Shown piece after piece: positions 30,002-38,621 of a stretch of DNA of 64,000 nucleotides. Made by a program: the position numbers and the translations under genes. Source of the DNA: Histomonas meleagridis (lineage: Eukaryota > Parabasalia > Tritrichomonadida > Dientamoebidae); assembly GCA_020186115.1 (NCBI GenBank), contig WSYJ01000081.1:248001-312000 (forward strand). Reading direction: 5' to 3'. The notes beneath the pieces are model-generated. The model was not told the DNA's origin. It saw only the letters and a list, made by a program, of their open reading frames with translations, and searched no databases. The first letter of the stretch is position 1. Every line of letters begins with the position of its first letter.

Positions 30002-30613
30002 TTAAACAAAATTACCCATTAATTGTTCAAGTTGTTCTTCATCATCATCAGCTTGTACTGTTTGTGGTGTTTCGTGAACTGTTGTAGTTGTAGCCGTTGG
30101 TTGAGTTGTTTCTTCTTCGCCCATTAATGCTTCAAGCTCTGCATCGAGCTCATCCTCATCCATATCGCCGACTGGCTTTGTAAGCAAGCTATTGACTTCA
30201 TCCAAATTATCGTTCATATCTTGAATATCATCCATTATGTCTTCAATTTTATCAATATCTACTTCTCCAAATTGCCTTTTCATTGTTTCCGAGGTTTGCA
30301 TATAAGTCTTAAAAACATTTGAAGTCGTTTGCATTTCCTGTACTTTAATCTTTTGTTGTTCAAGATTAAAAGACATTGCTGAAACATTATCACGACTTTT
30401 TTCAATAAGCTTCTTACGCCTCATACATTCCAAAGCCCTTTTCTTGTTATTTTTTTTCATAAATTCTCTCGCTTTCTTTTCTTCTCCAAGGATTTGTTTA
30501 TCATAATATTCTTCTTTTTTGTGGAGATCCTCTATGGTTTTATTAATGTTATCTAATGTATCTTGTGGTGTTGGAGCTGTGGTTTTTTTCTTCTTACCAA
30601 AAAGATATGCCAT
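30002..30613 (-). CDS. Snf7/CHMP4-type ESCRT-III subunit
   Basis: The 203-residue protein begins MAYLFGKKKKTTAPTPQDTL. It has the Snf7 core of basic helices 1-2 (INKTIEDLHKKEEYYDKQIL, then EFMKKNNKKRALECMRRKKL), GEVDIDKIEDIMDDIQD (helix 4) and a long acidic C-terminal tail ending in EEQLEQLMGNFV. This is the Snf7 subgroup layout (basic N half, acidic autoinhibitory C half). ESCRT-III filaments cut membrane necks in multivesicular bodies, cytokinesis and membrane repair. The start is the ATG at 30613; the frame extends upstream but the extra sequence is not Snf7-like. Confidence 0.9.
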   Translation of the reverse strand: MAYLFGKKKKTTAPTPQDTLDNINKTIEDLHKKEEYYDKQILGEEKKAREFMKKNNKKRALECMRRKKLIEKSRDNVSAMSFNLEQQKIKVQEMQTTSNVFKTYMQTSETMKRQFGEVDIDKIEDIMDDIQDMNDNLDEVNSLLTKPVGDMDEDELDAELEALMGEEETTQPTATTTTVHETPQTVQADDDEEQLEQLMGNFV

Positions 30614-31248
30614 TGATTTAAAAGATAATGAAGTGAAAATCAACACAAACTGTTCCAACGGTTTTCTTTCAAATAACAACAAAAAAACACCGGAATATAG
30701 AAATTTTGAATATATCGGTGAAAATAAACTATTCATGATTTTATTTTTTTGTGTGCAAAATCACAATTCTCAAATTTTCTCAATTTCCTTTTAAAAACGA
30801 TGTTGATTAAAATTTTTGAAATTTTTGATCCAACCTATGCTTGCATCTGTTATTTCTGACAGGTGTCAAATAAATTGTTCAAAAGAAGTAATGTTAAAAT
30901 GTTTATAAAGGTGATTACAAGTTTGGAAATTTATTCTTCATTAACATTTCACATAAAAATTTCTATAAAAATCAAACTAGAAATTTTCGTTTTGATTAAA
31001 AAAAATCAAAATCTTATAAATATATTTAGATGAAACGCATGTGAAAATTCACTAAGAAATGATATATCATTCAAAATTATAAAAATTCTTCCAAATTTTC
31101 GAAAATAACATCTAATGATTTTATATTTTGATTACAGTATTTCACAAATCAATCAGCCACATTATCTGGATGAAAAATTATCGAAATCTTTGATATATAA
31201 CAACACAGGTAAATAAATGAATAATATTTGAAAAATGGCATTTACATT
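30614..31248. other. Intergenic region, Snf7 to Aha1
   Basis: Next to Snf7 the coding strand holds AAACCGTTGGAACAG (about 30650), a box of the ACCGTT type. The rest is AT-rich with no open frame I would call. Confidence 0.4.
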
Positions 31249-31695
31249 TTACTCTGCCCTTGGTGTTGCTGGGAGGTTCTTGAATTCATCAGCCCATTGA
31301 GCGAAAGCTTTACGGAATAATGGAATGACATTAGCATCAGCAGGTACACGTATTGCTTTCTTTTCTGCAGCAGTTTTCTTGTTGCTATCACCTGTAAATG
31401 TAAGTTCATATTCCCATTCATCTGGTGAATCAACACAATCATTTGATACGTCAGGGAAATTAATTTTGCCTTCCATATCGCCATACTTCCACTTGAATTC
31501 GAGGACGATTTCAAAAGAACGGATTTCACGGTTCTTTCTGATAGATTTCGCAGCTTGGATTGATTTGAAATCGAAGTCAGAAAAAGTCCAACCTTCTACT
31601 GAAATTCCATTGACGAGTTCTGTTAACCTTTCCTTTGCCCATTTGTTAGCATTGTGTTCTTCCCAAAACCAGTTGCCTGAATTCCAGGTGCTCAT
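31249..31695 (-). CDS. Short Aha1/Hch1-type Hsp90 activator (N-terminal domain only)
   Basis: The 148-residue protein aligns with the Aha1 N domain: NSGNWFWEEHNANKWAKERL (family NNWHWTE..A..WS..KL), a RKNRE motif within SIRKNREIRSFEIVLEFKWK (family NRKGK...FEW), and a conserved strand GKINFPDVSND. The C-terminal Bet v 1-like domain of full Aha1 is absent. This is the layout of yeast Hch1 (about 153 residues). The domain binds the Hsp90 middle segment and stimulates ATP hydrolysis. The ATG at 31695 is chosen; upstream codons have no homology and the frame there has no good promoter. The palindrome AAAGTGGTCGGCCACTTT lies just upstream. Confidence 0.85.
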   Translation of the reverse strand: MSTWNSGNWFWEEHNANKWAKERLTELVNGISVEGWTFSDFDFKSIQAAKSIRKNREIRSFEIVLEFKWKYGDMEGKINFPDVSNDCVDSPDEWEYELTFTGDSNKKTAAEKKAIRVPADANVIPLFRKAFAQWADEFKNLPATPRAE

Positions 31696-32011
31696 TCGAA
31701 AAAGTGGCCGACCACTTTGAAATGTTATGTGAAATAAAATCTTGTCAAAACTGAATTCAGTTCGTATTGAAAAAATGTTCAAATCACTTTTGTTACACGC
31801 CGATACATTTCGTTGGCAATTTTTATTTTTCATTTTTTTTTTATTCACTTTCTTTTTTTAATTCATAAAGAAGATATTTAAGTTTATTTTAAAGGATGTG
31901 GAGGAACGTCATGAGGAAGAAAGGGAAAATAAATAAAATTTATAATCAAATTAATTTTTTGAATTTTAAAAATTTAATAACTAAAACTCAATAAGTCTTT
32001 TACACAAAATT
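31696..32011. other. Intergenic region, Aha1 to DRC11
   Basis: An inverted repeat AAAGTGGTCGGCCACTTT (about 31701-31718) sits before Aha1 and includes the GCCACTTTT box seen before ARPC4. The rest is AT-rich without recognisable features. Confidence 0.4.
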
Positions 32012-34327
32012 TTATTTCTTTTCTTGGGACCCTATTTTAAAGTTAAATTGTATCTGTGGCCTTGACTCTTGTTCAGGTGCATCAGCCAAAAACCTTAACA
32101 GCTCTTCGTCTGTAATTGGTTCATTCGGTTCAGTTCTTGAGTTCTTTACTCTGTTTGCCTTTTTACAAGCTCTTGCAATTGCACCTGCAGTATAATTCTG
32201 TGATGCAAAAGCTAATGCATTCACAGAATTCTTCGAACTCAAAATACCCATTTTACTAAGCCAAAAATTCCACAGCAATACTCTCGTTGGGAAATTCGGT
32301 TTTGGAACAACAATCATATAGTTGAAAAGTGACATGCAAATTTTTGACAGCGACGAAAATGATGTTGTTCCAATTAGAAGCACTCGATCGCGTGGTTTTA
32401 ATCTTCGTACATACCTCCTAAATTGGCGCTTGAACTTTTTCGATTGATTAGAGTGTTTTCGTGTACCAAACATTTTATCAATATCTTCAACAAGTATTAC
32501 ACTTGGCGCAAGAGTTTTGGCTGCACGTATAAGCATAAGAACCAACTGACGTGGTGTTGGTGTTGTTTTACCTATTAAGACTGATGGTGAAAAATCAAGA
32601 TATGTGGCACCAAGTGCATTGATTACTGCATGCGCAAGTGTGGTTTTGCCAGTGCCTTTGTTCCCAGCAATTAGAATACCTCGTGGACAGAGTGTACCAA
32701 GAGAATCTCGATTGCATGCAAATGGTAATACTGATGTAAATATCACTTGAGAACGTACTGTGGCATAAGAAACACCAGAATCGGGCCATGGATCGGAATA
32801 ATCGACCGGTGAAGTAATATCATAATTTCCAATAAAATCATTAAATGTAGTATTTGGAGTATTTTGAATAATTCCAAGTCCAACTAATTGTGAAAGTACC
32901 TCTTCGTCTGTCATGTTTAATGTATTACGTGTTTTCCTTCTCCTACGACGTGTTGCCCTTCTCCGAGGAACACGTGCACGACGACATCTTCTCATTTCAA
33001 GGACTTTTAAATTGCGGAGTTCACGTTTAAGTTTTTGTTCGCATGAAGCAGCAATATCTGGTAGCATTGATGTCCACATTTCTTTGCGAACCAGTTCAAT
33101 ATCAAAATCATCAGTTACTTCTTCATCTTTTCGATTTGTTGTCCATTGTTCCATAAATTTTTCCAAAGCATCTTTAAGTTCAGTAACTTTTGGATCAAGA
33201 ACAATTTCGACTTGTTTTTGGGTATTTCGCAAACCGCTCATCGTTAACGGTCTCGAGGGGGACCTGGATGGCGGTTTTGACGACGGTTGTTCTTCGGTTT
33301 TCTTGTTTTTGTTCTTTTTTTCATCAAGTGCATTATAATAATTCTGAAGTTCTGGTTCGGGCGCCCAATCTTTCCTTTCAAGAAGCATCCGAACGACTTG
33401 CATTTTAGCTTTGATAGTTGGTGCCTTTCCTGTTTGAAGCTTAGTTTCATTATAATATTCAGCACAAAGTCGATCAAGTTCACGTCGAAGATCAACAGCT
33501 TTATTGTCTTCTAACCAAGATTTTGATACAGATTCTGCAGCTTCGAGTTCTTGTTTTCTTTTTCTTTGTTCTTCTTTTCGACGTTGGATTGTTCTTAAAA
33601 CTTTTTCTTCTGTTTCGTGCGATTTTGGAACTAACTTCATCCCAATGAGCTCCTTCTCTTCTTCGCGACGGAGTTTGAACTTTTTTCTTGCTGTGTATTT
33701 CTTCATAAATCTTTTAATGATATTTGCTGCTTCTTCTTTATCTGAAAGATTCGCTTGTTTTCGCATGTTTGTCTTTTGTTGTTGAATACTCTTTTTTAAG
33801 AGAGTTTGATGTCGAGCATTTCGTGCTCTTTCAGCACGTTGCACAATAAGAACAGCTTCTTCAAGTGGCATTTCTGGTGGCTTTGTCATTTCTAAAGCAA
33901 TTCTGGCTTCATCAAATTGTTTTTGGAATTTTTTCACCAAATCTTCTCTGATTGAAAAAGATGGCCCTTGATCATCTTTAACAATACGAGGTATTGGGAT
34001 TTCAAGTTCGCATTTCTGTGATTGTGACATAACAGTTTGGCAAAGTGTTGAAAATTGTATACTATCAGTTGTTATAGGTAAAAATAACTCTAAAAATCTG
34101 TTCACCAATTTAATAAAAAGAGTACGTATAGCAAGTCTACGTTGTGTTTGAATTGTTTGATCATAACATAATTCAAGCATTGAATATAATTTTAGATACT
34201 CGCCAAAAAGACGACTTAATTCGTTTATACCACTTTCTTCTGCGTTGAATCCTTTCTCGATTTCAATAATATCGGTGAGCCGTTCAATTGCTTCTAGAAG
34301 TGTTGTGTGGAGTTCTTTGCTGCTCAT
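32012..34327 (-). CDS. IQ and AAA-domain protein, DRC11/IQCA1 type (nexin-dynein regulatory complex)
   Basis: The 771-residue protein matches IQCA1 over its length. It has an N-terminal helical region (YLKLYSMLELCYDQTIQTQR), LEEAVLIVQRAERARNARHQ, an IQ-like segment (EAANIIKRFMKKYTARKKFK), a charged coiled region and a strongly basic patch (RRCRRARVPRRRATRRRRRK). The C-terminal AAA domain has Walker A GNKGTGKTTLA (about 550), Walker B VILVEDIDKMF (ED instead of DE) and sensor-1 LLIGTTSF. DRC11 is a subunit of the nexin-dynein regulatory complex of motile axonemes, so the organism should have 9+2 flagella. The start is the ATG at 34327, with an ACGTTAG box about 12 bp upstream. Confidence 0.87.
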   Translation of the reverse strand: MSSKELHTTLLEAIERLTDIIEIEKGFNAEESGINELSRLFGEYLKLYSMLELCYDQTIQTQRRLAIRTLFIKLVNRFLELFLPITTDSIQFSTLCQTVMSQSQKCELEIPIPRIVKDDQGPSFSIREDLVKKFQKQFDEARIALEMTKPPEMPLEEAVLIVQRAERARNARHQTLLKKSIQQQKTNMRKQANLSDKEEAANIIKRFMKKYTARKKFKLRREEEKELIGMKLVPKSHETEEKVLRTIQRRKEEQRKRKQELEAAESVSKSWLEDNKAVDLRRELDRLCAEYYNETKLQTGKAPTIKAKMQVVRMLLERKDWAPEPELQNYYNALDEKKNKNKKTEEQPSSKPPSRSPSRPLTMSGLRNTQKQVEIVLDPKVTELKDALEKFMEQWTTNRKDEEVTDDFDIELVRKEMWTSMLPDIAASCEQKLKRELRNLKVLEMRRCRRARVPRRRATRRRRRKTRNTLNMTDEEVLSQLVGLGIIQNTPNTTFNDFIGNYDITSPVDYSDPWPDSGVSYATVRSQVIFTSVLPFACNRDSLGTLCPRGILIAGNKGTGKTTLAHAVINALGATYLDFSPSVLIGKTTPTPRQLVLMLIRAAKTLAPSVILVEDIDKMFGTRKHSNQSKKFKRQFRRYVRRLKPRDRVLLIGTTSFSSLSKICMSLFNYMIVVPKPNFPTRVLLWNFWLSKMGILSSKNSVNALAFASQNYTAGAIARACKKANRVKNSRTEPNEPITDEELLRFLADAPEQESRPQIQFNFKIGSQEKK

Positions 34328-34494
34328 CCAATTACTAACGTATTTTCATTTTCAAGCAGAGCTTCTCAATCGCTAAAGAGATCAAACAGAATTTAACCTT
34401 TTTATCAAGTCATTTTAGAGATTTCATTCTTACTAAACTATCGTTAAGCGATTTAAAATATTAATAATCTCCAAAAATTAATTATTAATAACAT

Positions 34495-35718
34495 TTATTC
34501 TTGGATTGCTTGATCACATTCATTCATCGCTTGATTCAGGTTGTCATTGTATTCTTTTATTTTTCGAGACAGTGCTTCAACTTGATCACCTATATCATAA
34601 TCAATCCTATTCTTTTTTTCTTCTCCAAGTCTCCTCAATGTTTTCTTATGCTCTTTTATCTTATTCATCACATCTCTTCTTTCCGCAGCTTCCTGTTTCT
34701 GTTCTTTCTCCATTTTGATTTTCATCTCTCTCAATTCTTGGATCTCTTTCATCTTATTTTCGTAATTTTTCCTTTCCTTTTCCAAAACCTTTTTCTCTTC
34801 TTGGATTTTCAAATATTTTTTCTGATCCTGAACAAGTGGTATCAGTGCATCACTTGCCAAAATTATATTTTCTCGAACGCTTCCAAGTAACTTTTGTCTT
34901 TTTTTTGCGCTGAGAGACGTTTTTTCGAGTTCTTCGACTTCTCTTATTTCTTTTTCAAGATCATCTTTCGATTTCATAACTTTGGAATTGACTTCGTCTG
35001 GACTTTGGGATAGAAGATCCTTAAGTTCCTTTGCCTTTGAAAGTTGTTCTTTTGTTTGTGCGTTGATTTTAGTGATTCTTGATTGACATTCGGAAATCAT
35101 CCCTTTGAACTTGTTTATGCTCTCTGTGAGGTACTCACGAGCATTTTGGAATTCACTGAGTTTGTTTTCGTAACTTATTTTTTGACTTCGAAGTTCATCA
35201 ATTTCATGCATCTGTTTTTCATGTTCAGTTTTTTGTGCTTGGATAGCTTCCTCTAAAAGCTTAATCTCATTTTCGAGAGAATCATTTTCCTTTTGTAGTT
35301 CAGTGGCTTGTTGATTATGCTCTGTAAATTTTCGTACTCGATCTTCACGAAATTTGGCAAAATTAATAATTCCACTAAGAAGATATTTAAAACGTTGTTC
35401 ATCAGGTTTATATAAGTCAGCAAAACAAAAGTTGTCAACAGCTGCAAATTTCATTAAATCTTTCATTCCTCTATAAAAATTTAGAAATACAAAGCCTTCT
35501 GCAAGTTCTGGATCTGGATCTTGATCAAGCATGTAGTGAGGGTGAGATAGTTCTGCTTTTTCAAAGTTTGTTATTACTAAAAAAAATTCTTTAAGTATTC
35601 GATAAACAGTTGATGGTTTTGGTTGTGTGATCATTTTTTCCGTTGCATTTATACCAGCATCTGAAAGACATCTGAGAATTTCTACAATATCAAGTTCCTG
35701 GAATGTAAAAGCACACAT
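34495..35718 (-). CDS. NUF2: Nuf2 kinetochore protein (Ndc80 complex)
   Basis: The 407-residue protein has a calponin-homology-type N domain (residues about 1-130) with NPKP-like QPKPSTVYRILKEFF, a YMLDQDPDPELAEGFVFLNF segment and the highly diagnostic KYLLSGIINFAKFRED (family RFLSGIINFIHFRE). A long coiled coil runs to the C terminus. It is collinear with Nuf2 and about the usual length (450). Nuf2 pairs with Ndc80 and attaches kinetochores to spindle microtubules. The start is the ATG at 35718. Two boxes, AACGTC and AACGTT, lie 12-32 bp upstream on the coding strand. Confidence 0.9.
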   Translation of the reverse strand: MCAFTFQELDIVEILRCLSDAGINATEKMITQPKPSTVYRILKEFFLVITNFEKAELSHPHYMLDQDPDPELAEGFVFLNFYRGMKDLMKFAAVDNFCFADLYKPDEQRFKYLLSGIINFAKFREDRVRKFTEHNQQATELQKENDSLENEIKLLEEAIQAQKTEHEKQMHEIDELRSQKISYENKLSEFQNAREYLTESINKFKGMISECQSRITKINAQTKEQLSKAKELKDLLSQSPDEVNSKVMKSKDDLEKEIREVEELEKTSLSAKKRQKLLGSVRENIILASDALIPLVQDQKKYLKIQEEKKVLEKERKNYENKMKEIQELREMKIKMEKEQKQEAAERRDVMNKIKEHKKTLRRLGEEKKNRIDYDIGDQVEALSRKIKEYNDNLNQAMNECDQAIQE

Positions 35719-35860
35719 TTTAATTTTTAAACGTCTTTGTTTTAAACGTTTTCAGGGCGCCTTTATGCTATATGTGGAGTTAACGTTCTCTTTGTCAAAA
35801 GTAAGTGCATTCAAATTCAAACAAACAATGTCAATTTGATTTATATTATTTTTCCAAAAG
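35719..35860. promoter_or_regulatory. Divergent promoter between Nuf2 and REEP genes
   Basis: This 142-bp gap contains AACGTC (35730), AACGTT (35745-35750) and GTGGAGTTAACGTTC (about 35774-35788). The last, read on the minus strand, is GAACGTTAACTCC. The pairing AACGTT next to ACTCC recurs at 5.37, 21.55, 51.32 and 55.15 kb. Confidence 0.5.
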
Positions 35861-36271
35861 ATGATAGGTTGGCCTATATTCCGTTTTATTTCATTTCCTT
35901 TAACATTCCTTTTTCCAGGTTATCGTTCATTCATTGCTGTTGTTAGTGAAGGTTCAGATGATGATTTCAGATGGCTTTGCTATTGGTTAGTTTGCGCTTT
36001 CCTCTTATTGATTGAAGCTGCTGCATCTTTTCTCCTTAATACAATACCTTTTTACTATGAACTCAAGTGCATTTTCTTACTTGCATTACAGTATGATACT
36101 GCAAAATTAGCTGCTGAAATTTACAACAAATTCTTAGGTCCTGCAATCAAGCACTATGAACCAGCTTTAGATAAGTTCATTGCCTCTTACTCTCAGCAGG
36201 CTGAAAAGATCAAACATAATGCCAAAGCTCAAGTTACACAAGCAGCAATTAAGTACACGCTCAACCAGTAA
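35861..36271 (+). CDS. REEP/Yop1 (TB2/DP1/HVA22) ER-shaping protein
   Basis: The 136-residue protein has the REEP core FLFPGYRSFIAVVSEGSDDD (family FLYPAYRSFKAVES), then WLCYWLVCAFLLLIEAAASF, YYELKCIFLLALQ, and a helical tail (GPAIKHYEPALDKFIASYSQ). REEPs insert hairpins into the membrane and bend ER tubules. The ATG at 35861 is the first after an in-frame TGA at 35837. The N-terminal extension is shorter than in the second copy at 54.6 kb, so a missed upstream exon is possible, though none is visible. Confidence 0.88.
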   Translation: MIGWPIFRFISFPLTFLFPGYRSFIAVVSEGSDDDFRWLCYWLVCAFLLLIEAAASFLLNTIPFYYELKCIFLLALQYDTAKLAAEIYNKFLGPAIKHYEPALDKFIASYSQQAEKIKHNAKAQVTQAAIKYTLNQ

Positions 36272-36561
36272 ACAGTTAAAATTTTGCATGAATTTGATTT
36301 TTATCCTTCATTTTTAATTTGCAAAAAGAAAACAAGAAATTTGATTAAGAAGTTTTCTGTTGCAAAAACGATCAAATCAATATGAAAAAGTTATTTCCTT
36401 CTATCGTACATTATACAACATGTTGATTTAATGTTTTTTCCCCAACTTCAGTTTTGTTGTTATTACCTAAAAGTTTATCTTTAAAAAACAAGTAGTAAAG
36501 GGAACATAAATCAAATAAAGAACAGTGCCATCAAACAAAAGGATTTAATTCATTCATTTAT
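36272..36561. other. Convergent intergenic region
   Basis: This is the shared 3' flank of the REEP and CFAP36-like genes. It is AT-rich, and no gene or clear signal is seen. Confidence 0.4.
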
Positions 36562-37440
36562 TTAATCCTCTTCAATTATTGTTTTTATGCGGCCAGCAAG
36601 TGCTCGCTTAATTGCTTCAATTGGATCTTCTTCTGGTTGAACAACTGGTTTTTCATGTTTTTTCAAGTTCAAATCAATCTGTTCTCTACACTTTGCTCTC
36701 TTCTGCTCTGCGAGTTCTTGTTTTCTCTTTTGGAATGCTTCTTTCCTTTTTTCGGCTTCCTTTGGATCGATACTTTTATTAATCTTTTCTCTTTCCGCTT
36801 GTATTCTCTTCTTCATTACTGCTCTTTCTTCATCGGATATTTTTGGTGTCTTTGGAGGCTCTTGTGCTGGATTAACTTGGTTTTGCGTTTGTTCGCCCCC
36901 ATTCGAATCGACCGTTAGTTCATCCGAAATTTTCGACTCTGGAATTCCGAGGTCGTTTTCGAACTTGTTGAGCCTGGAGGTAGCGAGCTGTGCCTCTTGA
37001 TCTGCTAGCCGTGCTTCTTCAACAGCAGTGCTTTCTGTGACAAAGAAAGCATTTTCATCATCACCTCTAATTAGGAATGAAGCTGCGGCTTCACTGTCAA
37101 GTGCAAGATTATAAGCATACATCTTGGCCGCAAAGTATTGAAAGTCAGTGGCTTGTTTAAGGACACCAATTACAATTGATGCAATTGAATCTTTTTTTCC
37201 ATATGATTCAAAACATGCTTTTTGAAAATCTTCAAAAGAAACTCCAATGATATCTAATAGATATATTTTGAGAGTATTTTCGATAATTTCACAGAATTTC
37301 TTGTGGCATTTTAAATGTTCAAGTGAAAACTCTTCTTCCCCAGTAAAAATAAAACAATTGGCAAGAACAAAGTCTTTTATTGTATCGACCCACATTGGTG
37401 AATAGAAAAAAGCCTCAACAGCTTCGAGAACAGAAGACAT
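36562..37440 (-). CDS. CFAP36/BART-domain flagellar protein
   Basis: The 292-residue protein has an N-terminal BART-like helical domain (about 1-125): FFYSPMWVDTIKDFVLANCF, FTGEEEFSLEHLKCHKKFCE and LLDIIGVSFEDFQKACFES. This matches CFAP36/CCDC104 (FLRGPDW..PILDFVEQKC..F..EEE..L.YTEIH..Y). The rest is charged coiled coil (MKKRIQAEREKINKSIDPKE, then RKEAFQKRKQELAEQKRAK). CFAP36 binds ARL3 and is cilium-associated. The ATG at 37440 is chosen because the longer frame starts with TTG. AACGAT and CCGTTTAT boxes lie 20-35 bp upstream. Confidence 0.82.
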   Translation of the reverse strand: MSSVLEAVEAFFYSPMWVDTIKDFVLANCFIFTGEEEFSLEHLKCHKKFCEIIENTLKIYLLDIIGVSFEDFQKACFESYGKKDSIASIVIGVLKQATDFQYFAAKMYAYNLALDSEAAASFLIRGDDENAFFVTESTAVEEARLADQEAQLATSRLNKFENDLGIPESKISDELTVDSNGGEQTQNQVNPAQEPPKTPKISDEERAVMKKRIQAEREKINKSIDPKEAEKRKEAFQKRKQELAEQKRAKCREQIDLNLKKHEKPVVQPEEDPIEAIKRALAGRIKTIIEED

Positions 37441-37679
37441 TAAATCTGCCAAAAAATAAACGGCTGCTTATCGTTGTAATTAAAAGTTTTTCCATTTTTG
37501 TGTAAAGAGTTTATATTTTTAATTAATCTGAACCTGATTATATTGCCGTATGTTTAAACCTATCAATCTTTCATTTAAGTCATGTCTTAAAATAACTTCT
37601 TCAAATAATACATTTGTTAATCCTAATAAAGATACATTTGAGTTGGAACTTAAAATATTTTAAAAAATAAGAAAATTTT

Positions 37680-38350
37680 TACATTGAGAAATTGCTTACA
37701 GCACCGAGGTATGCCAGAAACAAGCACCCTTTTCAAGGAATGCTTCTTTGTGATGATTATGTAAATAGTGAAGAATATACATTCAAAAATGGCGATAAAT
37801 ATTCTGAGATCTTTAAGGTTCATGATTTAACCTGTAATTGCAATAAACAACTGCATGTTGGTATCCCATGTTCACATATAATAGACGTTCTAGAAATGAA
37901 TAATTTATAAATAGATAATATTAAAATCGCAAATGAATGGGTACTAAATCAACAAAACTTTATTTATCAACATGAAGGTATAAATTCTTCATAAGAAATT
38001 ACACATTTAATTTCTCATGAAAGATTTGTTTTACTTAGGGCAAAAAGAACACCATTATATGAATTGGAAAGCAGAAGTCAGGATAAATTCAAAAAAGTTA
38101 TGGCTTCATTCGATCCTCTTGAAAAAGAGTAATGATTCATTTGAACACATTGCCACTGATGAAATAGGAATTAAATCTTGTAGAGGGAAATTTCATAAAA
38201 ATACTTAAATTTATTCCAGAAGGTAGTTCAAGTTTTGGGTCAAAGCATTGTCAAATATATAATCAAACTGGGCGCAATTATAAAAAAATGTAAAGCTAAA
38301 GAAGTATGGCTAGAAGCCATTCGAAAAGTTGAACTCCCTTCAATATAATA
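37680..38350 (+). mobile_element. Decayed MULE-type transposase with SWIM zinc finger
   Basis: An open stretch ending at 37910 contains TAPRYARNKHPFQGMLLCDD and CNCNKQLHVGIPCSHIID. The latter is a SWIM finger (CxCx(n)CxH), as found at the C terminus of Mutator-like transposases. After a stop the match-like sequence continues in other frames (NEWVLNQQNFIYQ, then HERFVLLRAKRTPLYELESR with DKFKKVMASFDPLEKE) to about 38130. A final piece IKKCKAKEVWLEAIRKVELP ends near 38345. The stops and frame changes indicate a dead element. The catalytic DDE region is not present. Confidence 0.6.
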
Positions 38351-38621
38351 AATTTTGAATTTGATTTTGATTATATTTATTTTGATATAAGGTAAATGTG
38401 TTATTTTATTAGTTTTATATTTATCTTTATATATATATATATGTATCTAGGTAAATTATGTTGAACTTTTTCAAATAAAGCGCTATTTATGTGGGAGAAT
38501 CGTGCGCACACGTTTTATAATTGCTGGTAAAATATGAAAATTTCCTTCGAACAAAATTATTATTAAAAGTTGACTTGACCATATATTATATATTAAACAT
38601 ATATATTTTTTGATATCACAT
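38350..38621. other. AT-rich gap
   Basis: No coding potential is visible. There is a TATATATATATAT tract at about 38428-38445. Confidence 0.4.

Noticed and set aside
35627-35839. ORF spanning the Nuf2-REEP gap
   Set aside because: It overlaps the Nuf2 N terminus antisense and the promoter boxes; no homology.
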